Positions 20,416 through 30,145 of a stretch of 64,000 nucleotides of DNA are shown here, piece after piece. The stretch comes from Acidovorax sp. A1169 (lineage in GTDB: Bacteria > Pseudomonadota > Gammaproteobacteria > Burkholderiales > Burkholderiaceae_C): contig NZ_JAUZDX010000001.1 in assembly GCF_030704685.1 (NCBI RefSeq), positions 310,001 to 374,000 on the forward strand, in the 5' to 3' direction. Position 1 is the first letter of the stretch, and every line of letters begins with the position of its first letter. Both the position numbers and the translations under genes were made by a program. The notes under the pieces were generated by a model. The model searched no databases. It saw only the letters and a list, made by a program, of their open reading frames with translations, and had not been told where the DNA came from.

Positions 20416-21309
20416 ATGGGAAGCATCGTTGGCGCCGCCATCGTCTCGCACCACCCCGGCCTGATGCAGTGCGAAGAGTTTCGCGTGCTGCAGGGCGCGG
20501 GGGCCGACTCGGACCTGATCCCCGGCTACGCACGCCTGCGCGAACGCATCGCTGCGGCCCGGCCCGACGTGGTCATCCTCTTCGACTCGCACTGGTTCAC
20601 CACCGGCTACCACCTGGTGGACGGCGCGCCGCGCTACCAGGGCATGTTCATCTCCGACGAGATGCCCTGGTACCTGCACGGCGTGCCCTACGACTACCGG
20701 GGCCACCCCGACCTGGCGCTCGAGATCGAGGCCGTGTCGCGCGAGCACAAGGGCTACAACCGTGTCATCAACCATCCCGACCTTGGCAAGCAGTACGCCA
20801 CCATCAACCTGGTCAAGCACCTGCGCCTGGAGCGCAGCGACACGCCGGTGGTCACCGTGAGTTCGTGCCAGAACTGCGACTGGCGCCATTTCCTGAAATC
20901 GGGCGAGGCGATTGCCGAAGCCGTGCGCCGCAGCGACCTGCGCGTGCTGCTGCTGGCATCGGGTGCGCTGAGCCACAAGTTCAATCCCATCGACTGGAAG
21001 CCGAACCACCCGCGTATCTTCCACGAGAGCAATGTCTCGCGCCCCGAGAACATCGTGAGCGACAAGGGTGCCATCGCGCTGATGGAGCAGGGCCGGCACG
21101 ACATGGTGCTTGATCGATGGCAGGACGAGTACCGCAAGATGCCCTGGGAGGCCTTCGGCGCCCACTACCTGCAGATGCTGGGCGCCATGGGTGGGGCCGA
21201 CTGCCGCGCCCGCGGCGTGGCCCTGTCGGCCTACGAGAACGCACGCGGCACGGGCAACGTGCACATGTGGTTCGATGGCGAAACGCAAGCAGCGGAGGTG
21301 GCGGCATGA
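20416..21309 (+). CDS. hpaD: Class III extradiol ring-cleavage dioxygenase, probable homoprotocatechuate 2,3-dioxygenase
   Basis: A 297-residue LigB-type non-heme Fe(II) dioxygenase. Metal-ligand histidines are at VSHHPG (H12/H13) and FDSHW (H59). VLLLASGALSHKF, ADCRARG and SAYENARGTGN at the C-terminus resemble E. coli-type HpaD. The start at 20416 follows a good CAGGAG ribosome site; the longer frame from 20383 would overlap hpaE. It would open a 3,4-dihydroxyphenylacetate-like catechol between C2 and C3. The substrate is inferred from the downstream HpaE/HpaH/HpaI enzymes; gallate- or protocatechuate-type substrates cannot be excluded. Confidence 0.75.
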   Translation: MGSIVGAAIVSHHPGLMQCEEFRVLQGAGADSDLIPGYARLRERIAAARPDVVILFDSHWFTTGYHLVDGAPRYQGMFISDEMPWYLHGVPYDYRGHPDLALEIEAVSREHKGYNRVINHPDLGKQYATINLVKHLRLERSDTPVVTVSSCQNCDWRHFLKSGEAIAEAVRRSDLRVLLLASGALSHKFNPIDWKPNHPRIFHESNVSRPENIVSDKGAIALMEQGRHDMVLDRWQDEYRKMPWEAFGAHYLQMLGAMGGADCRARGVALSAYENARGTGNVHMWFDGETQAAEVAA

Positions 21310-22253
21310 ACTTCGAATTCCCGTTCACCGAACTGCCCGCCGTGATGCGCGGCCCGCGCGTGGAGCGCCGCCGCGTGCTGGTGGGCGGCAGCGCCTGCTG
21401 GGGCACCATGGTGGAAGAGGGCGCGCAGCAGGGCCAATTGCGCCTGGACGATGGCCGCGTGATCGACCCGGCCAGCCTGCAGCACCTGCCGCCGGTCGCG
21501 CCCAGCAAGGTCATCGCTGTGCACATCTCGTACAGCTCGCGCAGCTTCGAGACCCGCAACCAGCCCAAGCCGACCGAGACGCCCACCTACTTCACCAAGC
21601 CACCGACCTCCGTCAACGGCCATGGCTGCGAGATCCACAAGCCCGCCGACAGCCTGTACCTCAACTACGAGGGCGAATACGCCGTGGTCATCGGCAAGAC
21701 CTGCCGCAACGTGTTGCCCGACGAGGCCTGGGACTACATCGAAGGCTTTTGCCCGGCGCTCGACATGGGCCTGCAGAACTACCGCGACACCGACCAGGGC
21801 AGCATGCTGCGCGTGAAAGGGGCGGACACGCTGCTGCCCATCGGCCCCGGCATCGTGCGCGGCGTGAACCTGTTCGAACAGACGCTGCGCACCTACCGCA
21901 ACGGCCTGGTGGTGCAGGAGGCGCACATCGGCGACGAAACCATCTGGGGCCCGCACTACGTGGTGGCCGACATCGCGCGCCACATCACTCTGGTGCCCGG
22001 CGACGTGATCCTCATGGGCACGCCATGCCATTCGCGCTCGGTGGACCCGGGCGACCTGGTGGAGTGCGAGATCACCGGCCTGGGCCGCCTGGCGGGCACG
22101 GTGGTTGCCATCGAAGCGCCGCGCGCCTCGGCACTGGGCGTGGGCCATCAGCCCACCGACAGCCCCGAGGTGCGGCGCGTGGCCTGCGGCTTCGATGAGC
22201 GCGTGCCCGAGCATCTGAAGGCCAACTACCGGCAGGCGGCGAAGAAGCAGTAA
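21306..22253 (+). CDS. Fumarylacetoacetate hydrolase-family enzyme, probable HpaG-type decarboxylase
   Basis: A 315-residue FAH-fold protein. Metal-binding motifs are visible: YEGEYAVVIGKTCRNV, FCPALDMGLQNYRD and GDVILMGTPCHSRSVDPGD. E. coli HpaG is a 429-residue fusion of two FAH domains (isomerase and decarboxylase); this protein is about one catalytic domain plus an N-terminal extension. It therefore more likely performs one step, decarboxylation of 5-oxopent-3-ene-1,2,5-tricarboxylate, leaving the isomerisation to another protein. Its ATG overlaps the hpaD stop. Confidence 0.72.
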   Translation: MNFEFPFTELPAVMRGPRVERRRVLVGGSACWGTMVEEGAQQGQLRLDDGRVIDPASLQHLPPVAPSKVIAVHISYSSRSFETRNQPKPTETPTYFTKPPTSVNGHGCEIHKPADSLYLNYEGEYAVVIGKTCRNVLPDEAWDYIEGFCPALDMGLQNYRDTDQGSMLRVKGADTLLPIGPGIVRGVNLFEQTLRTYRNGLVVQEAHIGDETIWGPHYVVADIARHITLVPGDVILMGTPCHSRSVDPGDLVECEITGLGRLAGTVVAIEAPRASALGVGHQPTDSPEVRRVACGFDERVPEHLKANYRQAAKKQ

Positions 22254-22280
22254 CCCACTACAAGACACAGGAGACAAACC

Positions 22281-23276
22281 ATGACCCTTTCCACATCCCT
22301 GTCGCGCCGCGACGCCCTGCAATGGGCCCTGGCCGGCGCAGCCTGCAGCATGCCCTTCCTGGCCCAGGCCCAGGCGCTCGACACCGTGAAGATCCTCGCC
22401 GGCTTCGCCGCCGGGGGCACGGTGGACACCCTGGCGCGCCGCGTGGCCACCCAGATCACGGGTGGCTATGCCAAGTCGGCCGTGGTCGAGAACAAGACCG
22501 GCGCGGGCGGGCAGATCGCCATCACCACGCTCAAGGCCGCCCCGGCGGATGGCGCCACGCTGCTGGCCACGCCCATGTCCATGCTGGGCATCTACCCCCA
22601 CACCTACAAGAAGCTGCCCTACGACCCGGTGGCCGACGTGACCCCCGTCTCGCTGGGCGTGGTGTTCGACATGGGCTTTGCCGTGGGCCCGCAGGTGCCC
22701 GCCTCGGTGAAGACGGTGCCCGAGTTCCTCGAGTGGTGCAAGGCCAACCCCACGGGCGCCAACTTCGGCTCGCCCGCGCCGGGCTCGGTGCCGCACTTCG
22801 TGGGCGAGCTGATCAGCCGCGCCGGCAAGGTGGACATGCGCCACGTGGGCTTTCGCGGCTCGCAGCCGGCCATCCTGGACCTGCTGGGCGGGCAGATCGC
22901 CGCCGTCTCGGCCCCGGTGGGTGAATTCTTGCCGCACCTCTCAGGCGGCAAGATCCGCGTGCTGGCCACTTCGGGTGCCACGCGCAACAAGTTCATGCCC
23001 AATGTCAGCACGCTGACCGAGCAGGGCTTCAAGGACATGGCCTACAACGAATGGTTCGGCTTCTTCCTGCCCGGCAAGGCGCCGGCCGATGTGGTGGCCA
23101 AGGCCAATGCCGCCCTGCGCACCGCGCTGGCAGACAAGGACGTGGTCGCCGGGCTGGCTGCCATGGGGCTGGAGGCGCGTTCTTCCACTCCCGCTGAGCT
23201 GGCGGCGCTGCTCAAGGCCGACGGGGAACGCTGGGGCCCTATCGTCAAGGCCATCGGCTTCACCGCGGAATCCTGA
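22281..23276 (+). CDS. Bug-family tripartite tricarboxylate transporter substrate-binding protein
   Basis: A 331-residue periplasmic receptor. The N-terminus has a twin-arginine-like [12 protein letters not shown] followed by a hydrophobic stretch ending near AQA (residue about 33), so Tat or Sec export is plausible. Mature motifs [29 protein letters not shown] and VVAKANAAL are typical of Bug/TctC proteins. No tctA/tctB membrane genes are nearby, as with most orphan Bug receptors in Comamonadaceae. Its location inside the catabolic operon suggests it binds the aromatic acid or a related carboxylate for uptake or sensing. Confidence 0.92.
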   Translation: MTLSTSLSRRDALQWALAGAACSMPFLAQAQALDTVKILAGFAAGGTVDTLARRVATQITGGYAKSAVVENKTGAGGQIAITTLKAAPADGATLLATPMSMLGIYPHTYKKLPYDPVADVTPVSLGVVFDMGFAVGPQVPASVKTVPEFLEWCKANPTGANFGSPAPGSVPHFVGELISRAGKVDMRHVGFRGSQPAILDLLGGQIAAVSAPVGEFLPHLSGGKIRVLATSGATRNKFMPNVSTLTEQGFKDMAYNEWFGFFLPGKAPADVVAKANAALRTALADKDVVAGLAAMGLEARSSTPAELAALLKADGERWGPIVKAIGFTAES

Positions 23277-23286
23277 GGGCTCACCC

Positions 23287-24102
23287 ATGCTTGACGATGC
23301 ATTGATCCAGCAGCTCGCTCTTGAACTGCACCAGGCGGAGAAGACCCGCTTGCAGGTGGAGCATTTCTCCAAACGCCACCCCGGCATGACGGTGCAGGAC
23401 GGCTATGCCATCTCGCGCGCCTGGGTGGCGATGAAGATCGCCGAGGGCCGCACGGTGCGCGGCCACAAGATCGGCCTGACCTCGCGCGCCATGCAGGTCG
23501 CCAGCCAGATCACCGAGCCGGACTTCGGCACCCTGCTGGACGACATGTTCTTCGCCGAGGGCGGCGACATCCCCATGCAGCGCTTCATCCTGCCGCGCGT
23601 GGAAGTGGAGCTGGCCTTCGTGCTCCACAAGCCGCTGCGCGGCGAGCCTGGGCGACCGCCGGTGAACATCTTCGACGTGCTGGCCGCCACCGAATACGTG
23701 GTGCCCGCCATCGAGATCATCGACGCGCGCATCGAGCAGCACGACCGCCACACAGGCGCGATGCGCAAGGTGTTCGACACCATCTCGGACAACGCGGCCA
23801 ATGCCGGCATCGTCACCGGCGGACGCCCCGTGCGGCCCGACGCGGTGGACCTGCGCTGGTGCGGCGCGCTGCTCTACAAGAACGGGGTGATCGAGGAATC
23901 GGGCCTGGCCGCTGCGGTGCTCAACCACCCGGCCACGGGCGTGGCCTGGTTGGCTAACAAGCTTGCGCCCTATCGCGAGGGGCTGGAGGCCGGCGAGGTG
24001 GTACTGGGGGGCTCGTTCACGCGGCCCGTGGCGGCTGCCGCGGGCGACACCTTCCATGCGGACTATGGGCCGCTGGGCAATATCGCCTTCCGCTTCGTTT
24101 GA
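23287..24102 (+). CDS. hpaH: 2-oxo-hept-4-ene-1,7-dioate hydratase HpaH
   Basis: A 271-residue hydratase of the MhpD/HpaH/4-oxalocrotonate decarboxylase family. Recognisable segments are [26 protein letters not shown], the metal-binding [10 protein letters not shown] and a C-terminal GGSFTRP. It adds water to 2-oxohept-4-ene-1,7-dioate to give 4-hydroxy-2-oxoheptanedioate, the substrate of the next gene (hpaI, 11 bases away). The HpaH assignment over MhpD rests on the operon and on the HpaH-like C-terminus. Confidence 0.9.
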   Translation: MLDDALIQQLALELHQAEKTRLQVEHFSKRHPGMTVQDGYAISRAWVAMKIAEGRTVRGHKIGLTSRAMQVASQITEPDFGTLLDDMFFAEGGDIPMQRFILPRVEVELAFVLHKPLRGEPGRPPVNIFDVLAATEYVVPAIEIIDARIEQHDRHTGAMRKVFDTISDNAANAGIVTGGRPVRPDAVDLRWCGALLYKNGVIEESGLAAAVLNHPATGVAWLANKLAPYREGLEAGEVVLGGSFTRPVAAAAGDTFHADYGPLGNIAFRFV

Positions 24103-24112
24103 GGGGATTGCC

Positions 24113-24958
24113 TTGCAGACACCGCTGAACACCTTCAAGCAGGCCCTGGCCGCGCGCACGCCGCAGATCGGCCTGTGGTTCGGCCTGGCCAGCGGCTATG
24201 CGGCCGAGCTTGTCGCAGGGGCCGGCTTCGACTGGCTGCTGCTCGACGGCGAGCACGCGCCCAACGACGTTCCGCGCATGCTGGAGCAGTTGCAGGGCAT
24301 CGCCAGCGCGCGCGCCATGCTGGGTACCGGCCCGCACCCGGTGGCCCGGGTGCCGGTGGGCGACACGGCGCTGATCAAGCAGTACCTGGACATCGGCGCG
24401 CAGACCCTGCTGGTGCCCATGGTCGACACCGCCGAGCAGGCCGCGCAGCTGGTGCGTTCCATGCGCTATCCGCAGGACGACGGGCAGGGCGGCATCCGCG
24501 GCATGGGCGCGGGCCTGGCGCGCGCCTCGCAGTGGATGCGCTACTCCGGCTATCTCAAAGAGGCCAATGCCCAGGCCTGCCTGCTGGTGCAGGCCGAGAG
24601 CACGCTGGCCATCGAGAACCTGGACGCCATTGCGCACACGCCGGGCGTGGATGGCGTGTTCTTCGGCCCGGCCGACCTGTCGGCCAGCATGGGCCATGTC
24701 GGCAACCCCGGGCACCCGCAGGTACAGGCGGCCATCGAAAGCGGGATACGCCGCGTGCTGGCCGCCGGCAAGGCCCCGGGGATCCTGATGGCCGATGAAA
24801 AGCTGGCGCGCCGCTACCTGGAGCTGGGCGCCGTCTTCGTGGCCGTAGGGGTGGACACCAGCGTGCTGGTGGCCGCCACGCGGGACCTGGCGGCGCGCTA
24901 TGGGCGGGCGCTGCATCCCGCGCAGCCGCCTGCGGCAAGCCCCTCGGTCTACGGCTGA
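24113..24958 (+). CDS. hpaI: 4-hydroxy-2-oxoheptanedioate aldolase HpaI
   Basis: A 281-residue class II pyruvate aldolase. The start is read as the TTG at 24113 (MQTPLNTFK), 5 bases after GAGGGG; no better in-frame ATG exists. The family core is [13 protein letters not shown] (residues about 39-51), [12 protein letters not shown], metal ligand Glu in VQAES, and [13 protein letters not shown]. It cleaves 4-hydroxy-2-oxoheptanedioate into pyruvate and succinate semialdehyde, completing the pathway encoded by this operon. C-terminal residues after about 262 are Pro-rich and unusual but short. Confidence 0.92.
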   Translation: MQTPLNTFKQALAARTPQIGLWFGLASGYAAELVAGAGFDWLLLDGEHAPNDVPRMLEQLQGIASARAMLGTGPHPVARVPVGDTALIKQYLDIGAQTLLVPMVDTAEQAAQLVRSMRYPQDDGQGGIRGMGAGLARASQWMRYSGYLKEANAQACLLVQAESTLAIENLDAIAHTPGVDGVFFGPADLSASMGHVGNPGHPQVQAAIESGIRRVLAAGKAPGILMADEKLARRYLELGAVFVAVGVDTSVLVAATRDLAARYGRALHPAQPPAASPSVYG

Positions 24959-24967
24959 CAGCCCCCA

Positions 24968-26779
24968 CTACATCGGCCGCAGCCGGAGCTTTTCCGCCGG
25001 ATCGTGGGGCTCGGGCGTCGGCACGCCCAGGATCTCGTCGATCGAGGGCTCGTCGGGCATGTCCAGGATCTGGTCCGCCGACAGCTCGACCCGGCTGGCG
25101 ATGGCGGCCAGCGCGGCAGACGCTGCCGCTTCGGGCGGTGGCGGCGTGCGCGTGCGTATCACCACGCCACCAGGGCGCCGCTCGCCGTCCTGCCCCAGCA
25201 CCGCACGGGTAGGGGCGTTGCCGCAGCGGGTTCGCACCGCCTGCACACTGTCCTGCAGGGCCTCTGCATCGGCAATGCGCTCCCGGTGGCGCAGCAGCAC
25301 CTGCTGGGCCATGTCCGCCAGCTTGGAGTTCAGGGAGCTTTCGGCCAGCTGCAGCAGCTTGCGCACGGCCCCTTCGGCGTCGCCCGCCAAGCTCTGGGCC
25401 ATGGCTTTCTCGGCCGACTGGTTGATCTGGGGCAGGCATTCGCGCACCATGTCGCTGTACGCGGGGTAGACGTTGCAGGCATTGGCCATCAACTCCGTGA
25501 GGCCGCGCGTGTTGGCATAGCGCATCCCGAGGGAGCGCACCCACTTTTCGCCGTCCGACAGGTCGATGGAGGTCGCGGCCAGCACGGCCAGCAGGCTGGC
25601 CAGGTTGCAGGCGGCCTCGAAATCGAAGCTGGCCTCGTCGATCTCGCGCGCCATGTCGCGCACCGCCGCCACCGCGGCCGAGAACTGCCGCTGCTGGATC
25701 AGCAGCAGGGTCTGGGCGATGCTGGCAAAGCGCTGGATGCGCGGGCTGTCCTGGTGGCGCTCCAGGATGCGGCCGAAGTCCGCCACGCAGCGTTCGATGC
25801 CCTTGCGGTCCTTGTCGGAAAAGTAGGAAAAGGCCAGCAGCACCAGGGCCTGGAAGTCGAACAGCTTGGAGTCGATACCCAGGATGGCCGCACGCGAGAG
25901 CACGCTGGCGGCCGTCTTGCGGTCGCCCATGTAGTACGACATCATGCCCAGCTTCTACAGGCGCACCACCGAGTCGGGCGTGAGCGCGCTGGCCGTGCGG
26001 TAGGTCTCGATGGCCTCGGTGAAGTTGCCCAGTTCCACCTGGGCGCGGCCCAGCACGTCGTAGGCGTCGGCAAACGAGGCATCCTCGCCGATCAGGCCCT
26101 GCAAGGTGGTGATGGCGCGGGTGGCCTGGCCCGACTCGATCTGCGCGCGCGCCACACCGAGCTTGGCCCAGGGCAGGGCGCGCGCGGCGATGACGGCTTC
26201 GAACAGCGTGCGGGATTCGTCGTGGCGGCCCAGGCGCAGCAGCAGCTCGGTGCCAATGCGCGCGGCATACAGCCAGTAGGGCTTGCGCGCCTCGAAACGT
26301 TCTACGCAGAGGCTGGACGCGAGCTCGAAGTCTTCCTGCTCGATGGCGTCGAAAATCGGCTTCAAGTGGATCTTGCGCAGCCGCGCCAGGCTCAGCCGCT
26401 CGAACAGTGCGCTCGGGGTGAAGGGCTTGAGCAGGTAGCCATCCAGCGCCGACTCGGCGGCCTCGGCCACCGCCGCATACGAGGCCTCTGCCGTGACCAT
26501 GAAAAACACGGTGGAGAACGGCAGCAGCTGTGCACGGCGCAAGTCGTCCAGCAAGGTCTGCCCGGAGTCGCCAGATTCGCTGAAGAACTGGTCGCACAGC
26601 ACATAGTCGAACACCGTGTGTTCGAGCCTGGCGCGTGCGTCACGCACGCGGCTGCATTGCACTATCTTGGTGACACCATACTCGCGCAGCTGTCCCACCA
26701 GAATGCTGCGCGAGGTGGCATTGCTGTCGATGATCAGCGCCTGGATGTCTGGCGTATCCGGGTCTTTGCCTGTGGCCAT
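24968..26779 (-). pseudogene. Response regulator with TPR-like C-terminal region, interrupted by an in-frame TAG
   Basis: Reading from 26779, a receiver domain (residues 1-125; acidic Asp in LIIDSN, phospho-acceptor D63 in YVLCDQ, T96, K118 in LLKPF) is followed by helical TPR-like repeats. At 25955-25957 a TAG interrupts the same frame after residue 274; the frame continues without shift for 328 more codons to 24968. CAG (Gln) to TAG is one transition, and the flanking VVRL*KLGMMSYYMGD reads as one TPR helix. The intact protein would be about 603 residues. A true nonsense mutation, a sequencing error and amber read-through cannot be told apart here. The downstream part could also be re-initiated at the ATG at 25945. 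Confidence 0.85.
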
Positions 26780-26912
26780 CTGCAGCTCGGGGGTGGTGTA
26801 ATTAAAAGTAACTGCTCACTGCAAGCACAGTGTATGCCCGGTCAGCGGAGTCTGCGATGCGGGTAAGCCCCCGGCCTGCCATGTGTCGGTTGCTTGCGAC
26901 ACAATCGGTGCC

Positions 26913-27650
26913 ATGGACAACACAGACATCCTGCGGGTGGCAACCTACAACATCCACAAAGGGGTGCAGGGCATCGGCCCGGCCCGCCGGCTGGAGATCC
27001 ACAACCTGGGGCATGCGGTCGAGCAACTGGATGCCGACATCGTCTGCCTGCAGGAGGTGAGGAAGCTGCACCGTGGAGAGGCCAAATACTTCCAGCGCTG
27101 GCCCGAGCTGCCCCAGGCCGAGTACCTGGCCCCGGAGGGCTACGAGGCGGTGTACCGCACCAACGCCTTCACGCGCCACGGAGAGCATGGCAACGCGCTG
27201 CTCTCGCGCTGGCCCGTGATCGGCCACCAGCACGAGGACATTTCCGACCACCGCTTCGAGCAGCGCGGGCTGCTGCACGTCGAGGTGGACGCCCATGGCC
27301 GCAAGATCCACGTGATCGTCGTTCATCTGGGGTTGATTCCGGGCAGCCGCATCCGGCAGATCGAGCGGCTGCAGCGCTTCATCGAGCGCGAGGTGCCCGG
27401 CGGCACACCGCTGGTGGTCGCGGGCGATTTCAACGACTGGGGCCTGCAGGTCAAGCGCATGCTGGCCGGCTTCGGCTTGCATGAATTCGAGGACCCCCGG
27501 GCCTTCACCTACCCCGCGCGCCTGCCCCTGGTGCAGCTCGACCATGTCTACGTGCGCGGCCTCACACCCCTGTCGCTGCATGTGCCGCGCGGCCGCATCT
27601 GGTGGCGCATGTCCGATCACCTGCCGCTGATCGCCGAGTTCCGTCTCTAG
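26913..27650 (+). CDS. Endonuclease/exonuclease/phosphatase family protein
   Basis: A 245-residue EEP-fold enzyme: RVATYNIHKG (residues about 8-17), IVCLQEVR, the catalytic VAGDFNDWG and the C-terminal MSDHLPL, all classical Mg-dependent phosphodiesterase/nuclease motifs. The ATG at 26913 gives the usual short N-terminus. The exact substrate (DNA, sphingomyelin-like lipid or inositol phosphate) is unknown. It is immediately followed by clsB, a conserved pair in this order; a phospholipid-related role is suggested by that pairing only. Confidence 0.9.
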   Translation: MDNTDILRVATYNIHKGVQGIGPARRLEIHNLGHAVEQLDADIVCLQEVRKLHRGEAKYFQRWPELPQAEYLAPEGYEAVYRTNAFTRHGEHGNALLSRWPVIGHQHEDISDHRFEQRGLLHVEVDAHGRKIHVIVVHLGLIPGSRIRQIERLQRFIEREVPGGTPLVVAGDFNDWGLQVKRMLAGFGLHEFEDPRAFTYPARLPLVQLDHVYVRGLTPLSLHVPRGRIWWRMSDHLPLIAEFRL

Positions 27651-27652
27651 CC

Positions 27653-28870
27653 GTGGCCCTGAACCCGGCCCTTGCCGCCGACCACCGGGTGCGCCTGCTG
27701 CAGGGCGCGCAGGAGTTGTTTCCCGCGCTGGTCAAGGCCATGGACGCTGCACTGTCGGACATCCAGTTCGAGACCTACATCTTCGACTTCACCGGCACCG
27801 GCGCCAGTGTGGCGCAGGCCCTGGAGCGGGCGGCCCGGCGCGGCGTGCGCACCCAGCTGGTGGTGGATGGCGTGGGCACGGGCGCCTTTCCGCTGGAGTG
27901 GACCGAGCGCTTTTCGGCCGCAGGTGTGCAGTTTCACGTCTACTCGCCGCTCGGGCCGCTGGGCCTGCTGCTGCCGCACCGCTGGCGCCGCCTGCACCGC
28001 AAGCTGTGCGTGGTGGATGGCTGCATGCTGTTCTGCGGCGGCATCAACGTGCTCGACGACCTGCACGACCCCAACCACGGGGCACTGGCAGCGCCGCGCT
28101 TCGACTTTGCCGTGCAGGCCACGGGCAGCCTGGTGGGCGTGGCCAGCGACACCATGGACCAGCTGTGGTGGCGCATGCAGGCCGTGCGCGACATGCGCGA
28201 GCGCCGCCTGCCCGAGGCCCTGCAGGCGCTGCGCGCGGCCAGCGCCGCCCAGCACGCGGCCCAGGTGGCCGAAGACGGCGCGCGCATGCGCGCCGCGCTG
28301 CTGCTGCGCGACAACGTGCGCAACCGCAGTCGCATCGAGCGGGCCTACCGCCGCGCCATCGGGGCGGCGCGGCACGAGGTGATCATCGCCAACGCCTACT
28401 TCCTGCCCGGGGGCAAGCTGCGCCGCGCGCTCCTGTTGGCGGCGCGCCGCGGAGTACGCGTGCGCCTGCTGCTGCAAGGGCGCTACGAGTACTTCATGCA
28501 GTACCACGCGGCGCGGCCGGTGTATGGCGCGCTGCTCGAAGCGGGGGTGGAGATCCACGAGTACGCGCCCAGCTTCCTGCACGCCAAGGTGGCCGTGGTC
28601 GATGCGCTGGGCGAGCGGCCCTGGGCCACTGTGGGCTCGTCCAACCTCGACCCGCTGAGCCTGCTGCTGGCGCGCGAGGCCAACGTGGTGGTGGAGGACG
28701 CGGCCTTTGCCGCCGACCTGCGCGAGCGCCTGGTGCAGGCCATGGAGCAGGCCGGCCGGCGCATGGAGCCGGCGCGCTATGCGGGCCGCCCGCTGCGCCA
28801 GCGCGTGCTCGACCAGGTGGCCCATGCGCTGATGCGCCTGGCCCTGTGGATCACGGGCCGCCGGTACTGA
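27653..28870 (+). CDS. clsB: Cardiolipin synthase B (phospholipase D family)
   Basis: A 405-residue protein with a GTG start at 27653, 2 bases after the upstream gene's stop. Two HxKxxxxD (HKD) catalytic motifs are present: HRKLCVVDG (with following CGG) and HAKVAVVDA (with TVGSSN). These define the PLD superfamily, and the length and pairing with the EEP gene match ClsB. The enzyme makes cardiolipin from phosphatidylglycerol and a second phospholipid. The C-terminus ends in an amphipathic helix. Confidence 0.9.
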   Translation: MALNPALAADHRVRLLQGAQELFPALVKAMDAALSDIQFETYIFDFTGTGASVAQALERAARRGVRTQLVVDGVGTGAFPLEWTERFSAAGVQFHVYSPLGPLGLLLPHRWRRLHRKLCVVDGCMLFCGGINVLDDLHDPNHGALAAPRFDFAVQATGSLVGVASDTMDQLWWRMQAVRDMRERRLPEALQALRAASAAQHAAQVAEDGARMRAALLLRDNVRNRSRIERAYRRAIGAARHEVIIANAYFLPGGKLRRALLLAARRGVRVRLLLQGRYEYFMQYHAARPVYGALLEAGVEIHEYAPSFLHAKVAVVDALGERPWATVGSSNLDPLSLLLAREANVVVEDAAFAADLRERLVQAMEQAGRRMEPARYAGRPLRQRVLDQVAHALMRLALWITGRRY

Positions 28871-28988
28871 CCATGATGGCTGGCTTGTTTGCTATATAAA
28901 TAATAGCTATATCGCGATAAGGGACGGGCGGTAAGTGCGTAAGACCTTTGCCTGACGGCCTGTGCCGTTCACTGTTACGATGCGGGAC

Positions 28989-29720
28989 ATGTCCAGTCCA
29001 ACCGCCGCCGCCGATATGACGACCACCCCGCCGGACGAAGAAGGCACGCCTGTCTCCGTCAAGATCCGAGAGCGCCTTGCCGCTGCGCGAAAACGCTTTC
29101 ACGCCAACGACAACATTGCCGAATTCATCGAGCCGGGCGAGCTGGAGAAGCTGCTGGACGAGGTCGAGGTCAAGATGCAGGGCGTGCTCGACAGCCTGGT
29201 AATCAACACCGTGGGCGACCACAACACACACAACACCGCGCGCCGCGTGGCCAAGATGTACCTCAACGAGGTGTTCAAGGGCCGCTACGTGGCGCAGCCG
29301 CCGATCACCGAGTTCCCCAACGCCGAGCACTTGAACGAGCTCATGATCGTCGGGCCCATCACGGTGCGCAGCGCCTGCAGCCACCATTTCTGCCCGGTGA
29401 TCGGCAAGATCTGGATCGGCGTGATGCCCAACGAGCACACCAACGTGATCGGCCTGTCCAAGTACGCGCGCCTGGTCGACTGGGTCATGGGCCGCCCCCA
29501 GATCCAGGAAGAGGCCGTGGTGCAACTGGCCGACCTGATCATGGAAAAGACCCAGCCCGACGGCTTGGCCATCGTGATGGAGGCCAGCCATTTCTGCATG
29601 TCCTGGCGCGGCGTGCGCGAGATGGACAGCAAGATGATCAACTCTGTGATGCGCGGCGTGTTCCTCAAGGACCCCTCGCTGCGCCGTGAATTCCTGTCCC
29701 TCATCCCCGGAAAGAACTGA
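28989..29720 (+). CDS. folE: GTP cyclohydrolase I (FolE)
   Basis: A 243-residue enzyme for the first step of tetrahydrofolate synthesis (GTP to 7,8-dihydroneopterin triphosphate). Zn- and substrate-binding motifs are present: SACSHHFCPVIGKIWIGV and HFCMSWRGVRE; GLSKYARLVDW and RPQIQEEAV also match. There are three in-frame ATGs (28962, 28980, 28989); 28989 is chosen because residues before it are not conserved-looking. The first 40 residues are Ala/Thr/Pro-rich. A BLUF gene follows 2 bases after the stop. The dihydroneopterin triphosphate it makes is the NudB substrate. Confidence 0.95.
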   Translation: MSSPTAAADMTTTPPDEEGTPVSVKIRERLAAARKRFHANDNIAEFIEPGELEKLLDEVEVKMQGVLDSLVINTVGDHNTHNTARRVAKMYLNEVFKGRYVAQPPITEFPNAEHLNELMIVGPITVRSACSHHFCPVIGKIWIGVMPNEHTNVIGLSKYARLVDWVMGRPQIQEEAVVQLADLIMEKTQPDGLAIVMEASHFCMSWRGVREMDSKMINSVMRGVFLKDPSLRREFLSLIPGKN

Positions 29721-29722
29721 CC

Positions 29723-30145
29723 ATGCTCGTACGCCTGCTCTATGCCAGCCGCGCGGTGGATACCTCGCCCTCCGCCATCGAAGCCATCCTGTCGCAGTCG
29801 CGCCAGCACAACCCGGGCAGTGGCATCACCGGGGTGCTGTGCTATGGCGGCGGCATCTTTTTGCAGGCCATCGAGGGCGGCCGCTCTGCAGTGAGCGACC
29901 TGTATGGCCACATCCAGCGCGACCCGCGGCACCAGAACGTGGAGCTGCTGCACTACGAGGAAATCACCGAGCGCCGTTTTGGCGGCTGGACCATGGGCCA
30001 GGTGAATCTTTCCAAGATCAACCATTCCATCTTGCTCAAGTACTCCGAGAAGCCGGAGCTCGACCCGTATGGGGCGTCCGGCAAGGTGTCGTTTGCGCTG
30101 CTGGAAGAGCTGATGGCCACGGCGTCCATCATCGGGCGAGCTTAA
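29723..30145 (+). CDS. BLUF-domain blue-light photoreceptor
   Basis: A 140-residue stand-alone BLUF protein. The flavin-binding residues needed for the photocycle are in place: Tyr7 (LLYAS), Asn30, Gln48 (FLQAIEGG) and the Trp of GGWTMG near residue 95, plus the GITGVL signature at 34-39. The C-terminal 40 residues form the usual helical cap; no output domain is attached, so it must signal by protein contact. It is transcribed 2 bases after folE, so it is probably on the same message. Its partner is unknown. Confidence 0.93.
   Translation: MLVRLLYASRAVDTSPSAIEAILSQSRQHNPGSGITGVLCYGGGIFLQAIEGGRSAVSDLYGHIQRDPRHQNVELLHYEEITERRFGGWTMGQVNLSKINHSILLKYSEKPELDPYGASGKVSFALLEELMATASIIGRA

Noticed and set aside
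21306..22253. Full bifunctional HpaG (isomerase plus decarboxylase)
   Set aside because: At 315 residues it holds one FAH catalytic domain, whereas the fused enzyme has two and about 429 residues.
24968..25945. Treating the two halves of the broken regulator as separate genes
   Set aside because: They share one frame separated by a single TAG, there is no ribosome site at the second ATG, and the TPR helix runs across the stop.
28891..28907. GCTAT/ATAGC inverted repeat after clsB as a terminator
   Set aside because: The arms are only 5 bases, AT-rich and without a T-run; it is probably chance in an AT-rich spacer.
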